Notes: generated by a model not told the origin, from the letters alone. A DNA stretch of 64,000 nucleotides from Nocardia sp. BMG51109 (GCF_000526215.1 NZ_JAFQ01000004.1:4402001-4466000); one strand, 5' to 3'; shown: positions 1 through 8,035, counted from the stretch's first letter. Numbers and translations are program-made.

Positions 1-1
1 G

Positions 2-970
2 ATCAATCGGCCCCTCGCCGACGTCCGCAACCATCAGCAGGACGGCTACGGGCAGCACGCGATCCCGCAGGGCCGCGCGAGCTATACGGAGAACTCGCTG
101 GGCGGCGGGTGCCCGGCCCTGAGCGCAGACGGCTTCCGGCACCATCCGGAGTCGCTGTCGGGAACGGCCATGCGCAAGCGCGCCGACAGTTTTCGCGACC
201 ACTACCGGCAGCCCCGGATGTTCTGGCGCAGCATGTCCGCACACGAGGCCGAGCACATCGTCTCGGCGTTCGCCTTCGAACTCGGCAAGGTCGACACCCT
301 CGGCATCCGCCGGCGTGTCGTCGATCAGTTGACGTTGATCGACGCGGATCTGGCCACCCGGGTCGCGGGCGAGCTGGGCCTGCCCGCCCCCGCGGAGCAC
401 CGAGACCTCGGCGACGCGTTCGTCTCCCCGGCCCTGTCGCAGACGACTACCGAGCTGGGCACGATCGAGACCCGCCGGATAGCGATCCTGGTCGACGACG
501 GGGTGGACGCCGCGGGCATCGGGCGGTTGCGCGAACTGCTGGGCGCCCGCGGGGCCATTGCCGAAACCGTGGGGCCACATGGTGGTTCGGTACAGGGCGA
601 GGACGGCAGCGACCTGGCGGTGGACCGCACGATCCTCACCACCGCATCGGTTCTCTACGACGCCGTCCTGGTACCCGGCGGGAACAAGTCGGCGAATACC
701 CTGGGCTACAACGGTTCCGCCATCCACTTCCTGCTGGAGGCGTACAAGCACGCCAAGCCGATCGCCGCCTTCGGCTCCGGCGCCACGGTGCTGCGCATCG
801 CCGGCATCGGCCCCGACACCCCGGCGGAACCGGGCGTCCGCGAGAGCAACGGCGTGGTCGTCACCGACAGCGGCGGAGCGGATCTCGCCGAGCGGTTCGT
901 CGCCGAGTTCGCCGCCGCGCTGGCCGGTCACCGGGTGTGGGGCCGGGTGGCCTCGACCGTTCCGGCGTGA
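2..970 (+). CDS. katE: Catalase, large-subunit (HPII/KatE) type, 3' part
   Basis: The reading frame is open from the left edge, so the gene is 5'-truncated by the window; about 322 C-terminal residues are present. The first residues (INRPLADVRN, then HAIPQGRASY) and the later RQPRMFWRSM and HIVSAFAFEL stretches match the wrapping and helical region that follows the haem domain of large catalases. From about residue 150 the sequence changes to a flavodoxin/DJ-1-like domain (RRIAILVDDG, VLVPGG, FLLEAYKHAKPIAAFGSGA), the extra C-terminal domain typical of HPII-type enzymes. The usual DJ-1 nucleophile position is Ser or Gly here (AFGSG), so that domain is probably structural. The enzyme dismutates hydrogen peroxide in the cytoplasm. 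The haem-binding core cannot be checked because it lies outside the window. Confidence 0.93.
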   Translation: MNRPLADVRNHQQDGYGQHAIPQGRASYTENSLGGGCPALSADGFRHHPESLSGTAMRKRADSFRDHYRQPRMFWRSMSAHEAEHIVSAFAFELGKVDTLGIRRRVVDQLTLIDADLATRVAGELGLPAPAEHRDLGDAFVSPALSQTTTELGTIETRRIAILVDDGVDAAGIGRLRELLGARGAIAETVGPHGGSVQGEDGSDLAVDRTILTTASVLYDAVLVPGGNKSANTLGYNGSAIHFLLEAYKHAKPIAAFGSGATVLRIAGIGPDTPAEPGVRESNGVVVTDSGGADLAERFVAEFAAALAGHRVWGRVASTVPA

Positions 971-993
971 GCGCCCGACGGTTCCGGCCCGTC

Positions 994-1166
994 GGCCGTT
1001 CCGGTCCGAGGGCGCCCGTTGGCCGCTCCGGTCCGAGGGCTCAGGTCCGGCGTAGTTCGAACATGGGCAGAGTTCGACGGGCAGAGTTCGACCAAGGGCA
1101 GTTTCGGCGCCGGCGATGATGGTTTCGCCGAGGGGCGCGCTCCGGTGCCGAGGGGCGTGCTCCGGT
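994..1166. repeat. Cluster of three short direct-repeat pairs downstream of katE
   Basis: The 230-bp space after the catalase gene consists largely of duplicated words. A 20-bp word at 994-1013 recurs at 1021-1040 with one change. A 14-bp word (GGGCAGAGTTCGAC) is present in perfect tandem at 1065-1078 and 1079-1092. A 20-bp word at 1127-1146 is repeated in tandem at 1147-1166 with one change. No coding function is visible. Confidence 0.8.
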
Positions 1167-1202
1167 GCGGGCTCGATCCGAACCGTGCGGTCGCGGCGGC
1201 GA

Positions 1203-1772
1203 TCAGTGGTGTCCGGGGCTGAACTGGCGCCATTCGGTATCCAGCAAGCGGGTCTGGTGCCGGAGCAGGATGCGGTCGGCCGCGGCGCAGATGCCGGACC
1301 CGAGCAGAGCCGTCGCCGTGATCATTCCGGCGGCGGCGCCGAATCCGGCGACCGCGGCGGCACCGGGCCACACCGGCGGTTCGGTGGGGTAGCCGTGGGT
1401 GTCGAGCCACAGCGGAACCTGGTCGCCGCGGGAGGCCGTGGCCGGGATCGGCACGGTGGCCTCGCCGCCGCGGCCGCCGTGGTCCCATCGCACCCGGGCC
1501 TGGGTGCCGCGGTCGGTCCGCACCGGCGCCGGGTCGTCGATCACGGTCGCGGTGGTCCGGACCTTGGTGGCCCGCTCGAAGCGGATCCGTTCGGAGTGGT
1601 CGCCGTACACGGCGGTGCCGATCGCGCCGGCCAGCGGGATCGCCAGCAGGCACGCCAGCACCGCGAGCACGCGGAGGACGGCCAGGGCGCGGTCCGCGGG
1701 CCGCATCAGCGGGTTGGCGCTCCAGGGCGCGGTCCGCAGCATGCGGACGCCGATCGAGGGATAGTCCGACAC
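1203..1772 (-). CDS. Rv1733c-like two-helix membrane protein
   Basis: A 189-residue protein with one hydrophobic helix near residues 35-55 (LRVLAVLACLLAIPLAGAIG) and a second near 140-165, separated by a soluble domain of about 80 residues. The segment between helices (RATKVRTTATVIDD, ARVRWDHGG, GDQVPLWLD) matches the Mycobacterium Rv1733c family of conserved transmembrane proteins, whose biochemical role is unknown. The GTG at 1772 is chosen because a GGGAGAGG stretch lies 8-9 bases upstream; the ATG at 1742 is an alternative. In M. tuberculosis the family founder is a dormancy-regulon antigen; whether this copy is hypoxia-regulated cannot be seen. It is convergent with katE. Confidence 0.75.
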   Translation of the reverse strand: MSDYPSIGVRMLRTAPWSANPLMRPADRALAVLRVLAVLACLLAIPLAGAIGTAVYGDHSERIRFERATKVRTTATVIDDPAPVRTDRGTQARVRWDHGGRGGEATVPIPATASRGDQVPLWLDTHGYPTEPPVWPGAAAVAGFGAAAGMITATALLGSGICAAADRILLRHQTRLLDTEWRQFSPGHH

Positions 1773-2363
1773 CTCGATCACCTCTCCCGTTGTCGTCGTG
1801 GGGCGGGATTCTCGTCGTCCGCTTCGGTGATACCCCGCTCGGCGGCGGTAATTCCACCGCGGACACGTTCGGTGATCGGGATTCGGTGTCGCGGGGCGCC
1901 GTCCCGCAACCCCGGGACCCGAGAAGCCGGAACTGGAGGATGAGGCCCGAGGGAACACGGTTCGACCTCGGGCCTCATCGGACTGCAGTACAGCAAGTGA
2001 CCAGCGGCTTGGGCTACCGCGGATCACCCGGTGGAGAATCCCCGGGGCACCCGGGGACGGTCGCCAGTTTATCGGCGGCCGACCGGAGCGAGGGATATTT
2101 CCGATCAGTAGCAACTGATCCGTTATCTCAGACCAATTGGTCGGTAATTGGATTTCCCGTCCGGTGCGGTGCCGAACCGCTCGGATACGGTACGAGGTGT
2201 TCGACACGCGCGAGAACGTGTTGGTGGCGGCAGCGGGCGGCGTGAGCGATCGGAGGGAGCGGCATCGCCGCGAACGGCGCTATGCGTGGGCGACCTTGGT
2301 GGAGATGGCCGTCCCGGATCGGCGGGCCGGGTACCCGGATCCGCGGCGGGACGGCGCTGGTGA
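1773..2363. other. Intergenic stretch without a recognisable intact gene
   Basis: Apart from the hairpin at 1939-1979, no frame in this stretch shows a recognisable protein. A frame around 2196-2240 contains DTRENVLVAAAG, which faintly resembles the first helix of a TetR regulator, in keeping with the TetR tail just downstream. Nothing else is supported. Confidence 0.5.
1939..1979. terminator. Strong perfect inverted repeat (14-bp arms)
   Basis: Arms at 1939-1952 and 1966-1979 are perfectly complementary (GATGAGGCCCGAGG and its complement). The 13-base loop can itself pair GAAC with GTTC. No T-run follows on either strand, and the element is not directly behind a recognised gene. It may be an intrinsic terminator, a transcript stabiliser or a protein site. 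It lies about 170 bp upstream of the Rv1733c-like start. Confidence 0.45.
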
Positions 2364-2483
2364 GCAGCGCTGATCGGCACCGTCAACGGCGTTGCGCACG
2401 AGTGGCTGCTGATGGATCCGCGGCCGCCGGCGGGCGAGCTGGTGGACCTGCTGGTACCGGTCGCGCCGGCGCTGATCGAATAG
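2364..2483 (+). pseudogene. Remnant of a TetR-family regulator C-terminus
   Basis: In the frame starting at 2364 about 39 codons read like the last helices of a TetR ligand-binding domain (ALIGTVNGVAHEWLL, then ELVDLLVPVAPALIE) and end at a TAG at 2481-2483. A TGA at 2361-2363 closes the frame immediately upstream. The preceding sequence does not continue the fold in one frame. It is best read as the 3' end of a decayed regulator. The assignment rests on the general pattern of TetR C-termini and is tentative. Confidence 0.4.
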
Positions 2484-2593
2484 GCGGCTACCCCGCCGAG
2501 AAGTTCGGGGCCACGCGAGGCGGCTGTTCGTCACCGTGCCGCCTCGATCGTGGCGTTCCGCGCTGACCTGGAAATTCGTGGCAACCGGAGGCT

Positions 2594-2623
2594 CGGCGGG
2601 ATTTCCCGCGCCCGCGCCCGCCG
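2594..2623 (-). terminator. GC-rich hairpin abutting the lsr2 stop codon
   Basis: CGGCGGG at 2594-2600 pairs with CCCGCCG at 2617-2623, ending one base beyond the lsr2 stop codon on the minus strand. The position suggests a transcription terminator for lsr2. There is no T-tract, which is common for hairpins in high-GC actinobacteria. Confidence 0.4.
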
Positions 2624-2624
2624 A

Positions 2625-2987
2625 TCAGGAATTCGCCTGCCGGTACGCGTCGACGAGTTCTTTCGGCAGCCGCCCGCGAGTCGAAACCTTACGGCCGGTC
2701 GCCTGCGCCCAATCGCGGATCTTGATCACCTCTGCCTTGTCGACGCTCGCGGACCCATTTCCGTTGGTCGCGCCGACGCGCCGCGGGCGGCGGCCACCCA
2801 CCTTGCGGGCCGCTTTGACGTAGGGCTCGAATGCCGTGTAGAACTTGTCGCGATTCTCGGCACCGAGTTCGATTTCGTACTCCACGCCATCGACCGCGAA
2901 GCGGATCGTCGGGTTCGGGACGATATCGCTATCGATTCGCTCGCCATTCAGGTCATCGAAGGTTTCCACAATTGTCTTCTTAGCCAT
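2625..2987 (-). CDS. lsr2: Lsr2-type histone-like nucleoid protein
   Basis: A 120-residue protein with the full Lsr2 architecture. The N-terminal dimerisation domain starts MAKKTIVETFDDLNG and continues through VEYEIEL and FYTAFEPYVKAARKV. A basic linker (GGRRPRR) follows, then the C-terminal DNA-binding domain IRDWAQATGRKVSTRGRLPKELVDAY, which includes the RGR minor-groove hook. Lsr2 coats AT-rich DNA, silences horizontally acquired genes and shapes the chromosome, as H-NS does. The ATG at 2987 is preceded by no clear Shine-Dalgarno sequence (GTCTTGTTCA). Length matches the family. Actinobacteria often carry more than one lsr2 paralogue; which copy this is cannot be decided here. Confidence 0.95.
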   Translation of the reverse strand: MAKKTIVETFDDLNGERIDSDIVPNPTIRFAVDGVEYEIELGAENRDKFYTAFEPYVKAARKVGGRRPRRVGATNGNGSASVDKAEVIKIRDWAQATGRKVSTRGRLPKELVDAYRQANS

Positions 2988-3438
2988 TGAACAAGACTAG
3001 CACCCATTGTATTGGCTTTCGCAAATCGAAGAAGTTTGTCCGGATGCCTCGGTTACCCCGGTGCCCGGGAAACACCGGTTCGGTCGCGGGTGGACAAGAC
3101 TTCGGCCTTTTCCCCCGGGGTTCGAGTGTTTCCGAACAACACATCCACGGTTCGGTCGCGAGGCGGGGAGAAAGGCCCTGCCAGGTGAAGTCGAGACCCG
3201 CGACAGCGCCCATGCATTCGGGTCGACCGCACTGCTCCGTCGGCGCGGATAGTCCGCTCTCGTCGAGATAGCCGTGCGCTCGCCACCGGCCCGCCTCGAC
3301 GGCCCGCATCGGCGGCACCCTCGGAACCGGCGGGTGTCTCGACGGCTGCTCGCTGCCTATACTCCTCGGCAGCAGGGCCGGGACGAGGTGCTGTGGTGTT
3401 GAGGTGCTGTGGTGTTCCGGAGCGGGAGGGAATCGAGA
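2988..3438. other. Divergent intergenic region between lsr2 and the GIDE-like gene
   Basis: This 450-bp region separates two divergent genes. Reading toward lsr2 there is a TACAAT box about 20 bases before its start, which could be a -10 element. The rest is GC-rich and I find no convincing gene, repeat or RNA in it. Confidence 0.4.
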
Positions 3439-4236
3439 ATGTGGTGGTTCATCGTCGCGGCTCTGGCCTGCGTCGTGGCCGGGTTCGGCCTGTATCAGTT
3501 GTCGCGGCTGCGGGGGAAACTGATCGCGATGATCGGCGCCGAGGAGCTGTCGATTCCGGAGCTGGAACAGTTCCGGCAGGTCTCCGACGAACTGGGTGCG
3601 CGCGGAGGTTTCCGCAAGACCAGTGAGGTGTCGGGTGCGGCGCATCCGCACCCCGACGGTCCGTTGGTGGCGGAGCTGTCGCAGACCGAGTGCGTCTGGT
3701 ACCGGTATCGGGTCGACCGGCACTACGAGGACATCGAGCACCGCAACGGCCGCCGGACCAGCAGGCGCCGGTCGGAGAAGGTTGCCGAGCAGAATTCGTG
3801 GCAGGGCTTCGCGCTCATCGACGGCCAGGGCCGGACGCTGGGCGTCGACCCGAACGGGACCGCCCCCGACGGCGCGGTCCAGACCGTGAACCGGTTCGAG
3901 CCGCACCGCGGCGAGGATTCCGGCAATCAGCTGCTCGGCATGCTGTCGCAGGTGCTGACCGGCGGCGGTGACACCACCATCGGCTACGAGTACAAGGAAT
4001 GGATCATTCCCCTCGGCCATCGCCTCTACATCCTGGGCGAGGTGCACGACAGGATCGGCCCGCTGGTGATCGGAAAGCCCGAGCGCGGCGGACATTTCAT
4101 CATCTCCACCCGCACCGAGGGCGAGCTCCGCGAGGAGGCGACCAAGCACCACAAACTCTGGGTCGCCGGCGTGATCGCCGCCGCCGTACTCGCGGCCGCC
4201 ACGCTCATCGGCGGCATCGTGACGGCCGTGGCCTGA
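3439..4236 (+). CDS. GIDE-domain (MULAN-like) membrane protein
   Basis: A 265-residue protein with one N-terminal membrane helix (WWFIVAALACVVAGFGLYQL) and one at the C-terminus (VAGVIAAAVLAAATLIGGIV). The domain between them has features of the GIDE family named after the mitochondrial E3 ligase MULAN: PLVAELSQTECVWYRYRVDRHYED near residue 75, then YEYKEWIIPLGHRLYILGEV near 190. Bacterial members lack the RING finger and this one does too, so ubiquitin ligase activity is not implied; the function is unknown. The ATG at 3439 has GGAGGG 8 bases upstream. It probably forms a monocistronic unit. Confidence 0.75.
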   Translation: MWWFIVAALACVVAGFGLYQLSRLRGKLIAMIGAEELSIPELEQFRQVSDELGARGGFRKTSEVSGAAHPHPDGPLVAELSQTECVWYRYRVDRHYEDIEHRNGRRTSRRRSEKVAEQNSWQGFALIDGQGRTLGVDPNGTAPDGAVQTVNRFEPHRGEDSGNQLLGMLSQVLTGGGDTTIGYEYKEWIIPLGHRLYILGEVHDRIGPLVIGKPERGGHFIISTRTEGELREEATKHHKLWVAGVIAAAVLAAATLIGGIVTAVA

Positions 4237-4248
4237 GTCTTCGGCGGG

Positions 4249-4595
4249 TCAGCGGCTCGACGGCGGTGCGCCGTCACCCGCTCCGCCGGGGCCGTCCCGG
4301 CCGCCGGGCCCACCCGGACCGGGCGGCACGTCGTTCGCCACACTCTGCGACTTCTCGGCCACGCCGACGGTGATGGCGATGGCCATGCCATCGGCGGGTG
4401 TGCCCGTGACAGTGGCCATTCGGCGGTCCAGCCGTCACCGAAGACATTGTCGCCGTCGAGCGCAGCCCGCGGCGACCGTCGCGACCCGGCGGCGCCGAAG
4501 CACAGCAGGGCCCTGCGGCGGTTCATGACCCGAATGTCGTGCGCGAGACCGAGATCGTGTTCGTGCGCCTCGTATCGTCCGGACCGGCTGCTCAT
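4249..4595 (-). pseudogene. Wrecked Tat-secreted intradiol dioxygenase-like gene
   Basis: The minus-strand start at 4595 has AAGGA 6 bases upstream and encodes SGRYEAHEHDLGLAHDIRVM followed by the twin-arginine signal NRRRALLCFGAAG. One base out of frame the signal continues VATVAAGC, ending in a lipobox-like cysteine. The sequence then jumps to LDGDNVFGDGW, which in intact secreted protocatechuate-dioxygenase-like proteins lies near the C-terminus. A second frameshift at about 4415 leads into ATVTGTPADGMAIAITVGV and a Gly/Pro-rich tail ending at the TGA at 4249. The whole catalytic core, with its His and Tyr iron ligands, is missing: roughly 200 codons deleted plus two frameshifts. No product is expected. 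Confidence 0.75.
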
Positions 4596-4742
4596 GGGCG
4601 TCCTTCGTGCCGTCGAATCCGCGGCGGAATCGTCGGTGACAACCGTATGAGCGCAGGACGCGAGGCACCTGGAGACTCGCTGTGTGGTTGCTGTGAACCG
4701 GGTCGGCGGGCCCGAGACCGGGCTCCGCCGTATGTCCGGGCC

Positions 4743-6260
4743 TCAGTCGTTCTGTGGGAACCCCAGATTCAGGCCACCGTGGCTGGGGTCGAGCCAGCGA
4801 CTGGTGACGGCCTTGGCGCGGGTGAAGAAGTGGACCCCTTCGGTGCCGTGCGCGTGCGTGTCGCCGAACAGGGAACTCTTCCACCCGCCGAAACTGTAGT
4901 AGGCCATCGGCACGGGGATGGGCACGTTGATGCCGATCATCCCGACCTCGACCTCGTTCTGGAAGCGCCGGGCGGCGCCCCCGTCGTTGGTGAAGATGGC
5001 CGTGCCGTTGCCGTACGGGTTGGCGTTGATCAGGTCGAGGGCCTGGTCGTAGGTGTCGACGCGGACCACCGACAGCACCGGGCCGAAGATCTCGTCGCGG
5101 TAGCAGCTCATCTCGGGGGTGACGTGGTCGAGGAGGGTGGGGCCGAGCCAGAACCCTTGCGAGACATCGATTCCGGTGCCGCCGTCGTCGCCGGTGATGC
5201 CGCGGCCGTCCACGACGAGGGTGGCGCCGGCGGCGGCCGCCGCGTCGATGTACCCGCCCACTTTGTCGCGGTGGGCCGCGGTGACCAGCGGGCCCATATC
5301 CGCCTCGGCGCGGCCGTCGCCGGTGCGCAGCGTGCGGGTGCGCCGGGCGATCCGGTCGACGAGGTCGTCGGCGACGTCACCGACCGCCACCGCGACCGAG
5401 ATCGCCATGCACCGCTCGCCGGCGGAGCCGAATCCGGCGTTCACCATGGCATCGGCGGCGAGGTCCAGATCGGCGTCGGGCAGGATCACGGCGTGATTCT
5501 TGGCGCCGCCGAGCGCCTGGACGCGCTTACCGGTCGCGGTGGCCGTCGTGTACACGTACTGCGCGATCGGGGTGGAGCCGACGAACGACACCGCCTTGAT
5601 CCCGGGGTCGGTGAGCAGCTCGTCCACGGCCGTCTTGTCCCCCTGGACGACATTGAACACTCCCGGCGGCAGGCCCGCCTCGGCCCACAGCTGCGCCATC
5701 CACAGCGAGGCCGACGGATCCTTCTCGCTGGGCTTCAGCACCACGGTGTTGCCCGCGGCGACGGCGAGCGGAAAGAACCACATCGGCACCATGGCGGGAA
5801 AGTTGAACGGCGAGATGATCGCCACCGGGCCGAGCGGCGCCCGCACGGTGTACGCGTCGACCTTCGTCGCGGCGTTCTCGGTGTACCCGCCCTTGAGCAG
5901 ATGCGGTATGCCGCAGGCGAATTCGACGACCTCCTGGCCGCGGCTCACCTCGCCGAGCGCATCGGAGAGCACCTTGCCGTGTTCGGCGGTGATGATCGCG
6001 GCCAGCTCGGGCTTGCGGGCGTTGAGCAGTTCGCGGAAGCGGAACAGGAGGGCGGCGCGCTTGGCCAGGGAGGTGTCGCGCCATGCCGGGAATGCGGCGG
6101 CGGCGGACTCGACGGCGGTGCGCACGTCGGTGCCGCCGGCCATCCGGACCCGGCCGGTGACCTGCCCGGTGGCGGGGTTGGTGACCGGTGCGGTCACCGA
6201 GGAGGTTCCGGCGAACGGTTTTCCGTCGACCCAGTGGCCGATCTCGGTGGGGGAAGTCAT
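4743..6260 (-). CDS. mmsA: Methylmalonate-semialdehyde dehydrogenase (CoA-acylating)
   Basis: A 505-residue aldehyde dehydrogenase of the MmsA type, converting methylmalonate semialdehyde (or malonate semialdehyde) with CoA and NAD to propionyl-CoA (or acetyl-CoA) in valine and myo-inositol breakdown. It starts IGHWVDGK and shows the cofactor segment ISPFNFPAMVPMWFFPLA and the catalytic-cysteine motif FGSAGERCM near residue 285. The C-terminal VPIPVPMAYYSFGGWKSSLFGD stretch separates MmsA from other ALDHs. Length is standard. The ATG at 6260 has GAGG a few bases upstream. Other valine genes such as mmsB are not adjacent. An inverted repeat at 6325-6361 may control its promoter. Confidence 0.95.
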   Translation of the reverse strand: MTSPTEIGHWVDGKPFAGTSSVTAPVTNPATGQVTGRVRMAGGTDVRTAVESAAAAFPAWRDTSLAKRAALLFRFRELLNARKPELAAIITAEHGKVLSDALGEVSRGQEVVEFACGIPHLLKGGYTENAATKVDAYTVRAPLGPVAIISPFNFPAMVPMWFFPLAVAAGNTVVLKPSEKDPSASLWMAQLWAEAGLPPGVFNVVQGDKTAVDELLTDPGIKAVSFVGSTPIAQYVYTTATATGKRVQALGGAKNHAVILPDADLDLAADAMVNAGFGSAGERCMAISVAVAVGDVADDLVDRIARRTRTLRTGDGRAEADMGPLVTAAHRDKVGGYIDAAAAAGATLVVDGRGITGDDGGTGIDVSQGFWLGPTLLDHVTPEMSCYRDEIFGPVLSVVRVDTYDQALDLINANPYGNGTAIFTNDGGAARRFQNEVEVGMIGINVPIPVPMAYYSFGGWKSSLFGDTHAHGTEGVHFFTRAKAVTSRWLDPSHGGLNLGFPQND

Positions 6261-6324
6261 GGTGCCTCATCGGGTGGTCGGGTCGGGCGCGGTGCGCGCG
6301 ACGTCATCGGATCACGGCTCCTGC

Positions 6325-6361
6325 GTTAATGTCATTCTCATTCTAGGAGAATATCCTTAAC
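6325..6361. promoter_or_regulatory. Nested inverted repeat upstream of mmsA
   Basis: Inner arms ATTCTC (6334-6339) and GAGAAT (6347-6352) sit inside outer arms GTTAA (6325-6329) and TTAAC (6357-6361). The AT-rich block lies 65-100 bp before the mmsA start, a good place for a promoter with an operator. The binding protein is unknown; the neighbouring TetR regulator is one candidate. Confidence 0.45.
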
Positions 6362-6430
6362 GTCACGATCGCCCCGCAGTTCCCAGGGGCCGCGGATCGA
6401 CCGGCCGGTCCGGCCATTCGGCGGCCGGCC

Positions 6431-7009
6431 TCAGCTTGCCGTATCGGCGGGCGGCGGGCGCAGGCCCTCGGCGACCAGCCGCAGCAGCCGGTCCGGGTCG
6501 GCGTCGCCGTACTGGCTCGCGGTCGCGGCACCACAGGCCAGGGCGAATACCTCGGACCGGGTGACGTCGCGCCGGACCGCGCCGCCCTCCTGCGCCCGGG
6601 CCAGCAGCGCACCGGCCGCGTTGTGCATGCTCATCACGCTCGCACGCAGATCGGATCGCGCATCCGTCGCGACGGCGACGACCGACTCCGGCAAACCCCG
6701 GTAGGTCGACGAACACCGGCCGAACTCCTGCAGCCACGTGATGAGTGCCTCCGCCGGATCCGGCGCATCGCCGAGTCGTTCCGCCAGCCTGTGCAAATCC
6801 TCGACCCGGTCGTGCAACAGCGCCTCCAGCAGGGCGTCGCGCGTGGGGAAGTGTCGATACAGCGTGCCGATCGCGATATTGCACGCCCGCGCGATCTCCG
6901 CCAGCGACGCTCCCACGCCGTGCCTGCGGAACGCGGCATCGGCCACCGCCAGCAACTGCTCGCGGTTGCGGCGCGCATCGGCGCGTAGTCCCCCGGCCTC
7001 TCTTGTCAA
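6431..7009 (-). CDS. TetR-family transcriptional regulator
   Basis: A 192-residue regulator. The N-terminal helix-turn-helix (NREQLLAVADAAFRRHGV, SLAEIARACNIAIGTLYRHFPTRDALLEAL) is a textbook TetR DNA-binding domain, followed by an all-helical ligand domain. I place the start at TTG 7009 because GAGGAG lies 6 bases upstream; a TTG at 7042 would add 11 residues and overlap the operator region. It is divergent from the luciferase-like oxidoreductase gene across a spacer containing two palindromes. It most likely represses that gene and itself. The inducer is unknown. Confidence 0.88.
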   Translation of the reverse strand: MTREAGGLRADARRNREQLLAVADAAFRRHGVGASLAEIARACNIAIGTLYRHFPTRDALLEALLHDRVEDLHRLAERLGDAPDPAEALITWLQEFGRCSSTYRGLPESVVAVATDARSDLRASVMSMHNAAGALLARAQEGGAVRRDVTRSEVFALACGAATASQYGDADPDRLLRLVAEGLRPPPADTAS

Positions 7010-7043
7010 CGATATCTCCTCGCGCCCATGATAACTCGCCAAT

Positions 7044-7082
7044 GTGAGTACCCCTCACTATAGTAATGTGAGAGGGTCTCAC
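7044..7082. promoter_or_regulatory. Twin operator and promoter between TetR and oxidoreductase genes
   Basis: Two palindromes share GTGAG...CTCAC half-sites. The first is GTGAG-TACCC-CTCAC at 7044-7058; the second is GTGAGA-GGG-TCTCAC at 7068-7082. Their centres are 24 bp apart, and the word AATGTGAG repeats at the same 24-bp spacing. A TATAGT hexamer at 7059-7064 between them fits a -10 box for the plus-strand gene. Binding there would block both divergent genes. Confidence 0.7.
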
Positions 7083-7102
7083 TTTAATCTTCGGAGGAAC
7101 GC

Positions 7103-8035
7103 ATGGACACTGCAATCGGTCGGATCGGCCGGATCGGCCTCTGGACCACGGCATGGGACGCACAGCCGGCCGCGCGGGTGCGCGACCTCGCCCCGGAGAT
7201 CGACGAGCTCGGCTTCGCCACCCTGTGGATCGGCGAGGGTTTCGGCCGGAACCCGTTCGTGCAGGCGGCACTGCTGCTCGGCGCGACCGACCGGCTCACG
7301 GTCGGCACCGGGATCGCGAACATCTTCCTGCGCGATCCGATCGCGATGGCCGCCGCGGAACGATCGCTGGCCGAGGCCTATCCGGGTCGTTTCGTGCTCG
7401 GTCTGGGCGGGCATCGAGTCGACGATCGGCCGCTGGTTCATCTCGGTTATCGCGTTCCGTCCGGTGGCCGCGCCGTCCGGACGATGAGCGCCTACCTCGA
7501 CGCGATGGATGCCGTGCCGCTACAGAGCCCGGCCCCCGCCGCCCCTTCTCGTCGAGTGCTGGCCGCGCTCGGGCCGCGGATGCTCGACCTCGCCGCCGCA
7601 CGCACCGCGGGTGCGCTGCCGTATTTCGTTCCGGTCGCGCACACCCGCGCCGCCCGCAGCCGGCTGGGGCCCGATGCGCTGCTCGCCGTCGAGCAGGCGG
7701 TGGTGCTGGAATCGGACGCCGACGGCGCTCGCGATATCGCGCGGTCCCATGTCGGCGCGTACCTCGCCGGGGGCGGAGCGTACGCCCGGAATATGCTCCG
7801 GCTCGGTTATCGGCCCGACGAACTGACCGGCCGGCCGAGTGACCGGGTGGTGGACGCGCTGGTGGCGGGCGGCGGGCCGGCGGCGCTGGACGCTGTCGAC
7901 GCCCGGATCCGCGCCCACTTCGAGGCTGGCGCCGATCACGTCTGCCTCCAGGTGCTGACGGCGGACCAGGCCACGGCGCCGATCACGGAGTGGCGCCGGC
8001 TGGCCGCGCTCGGATTTGCCGATTCACGGTCGTGA
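7103..8035 (+). CDS. Luciferase-like F420-dependent-type oxidoreductase
   Basis: A 310-residue protein of the bacterial luciferase-like fold. It begins IGRIGLWTTAWDAQP and contains LGFATLWIGEG, LTVGTGIANIFLRDP and FVLGLGGH, the strands lining the flavin/F420 pocket of the TIGR03620-type subfamily common in mycobacteria and nocardiae. Such proteins reduce or oxygenate small substrates using F420 or FMN; the substrate here is unknown. The ATG at 7103 is preceded by CGGAGGA at 7092-7098. The divergent TetR gene and twin operator suggest induction by a small molecule, perhaps a xenobiotic. Confidence 0.85.
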   Translation: MDTAIGRIGRIGLWTTAWDAQPAARVRDLAPEIDELGFATLWIGEGFGRNPFVQAALLLGATDRLTVGTGIANIFLRDPIAMAAAERSLAEAYPGRFVLGLGGHRVDDRPLVHLGYRVPSGGRAVRTMSAYLDAMDAVPLQSPAPAAPSRRVLAALGPRMLDLAAARTAGALPYFVPVAHTRAARSRLGPDALLAVEQAVVLESDADGARDIARSHVGAYLAGGGAYARNMLRLGYRPDELTGRPSDRVVDALVAGGGPAALDAVDARIRAHFEAGADHVCLQVLTADQATAPITEWRRLAALGFADSRS

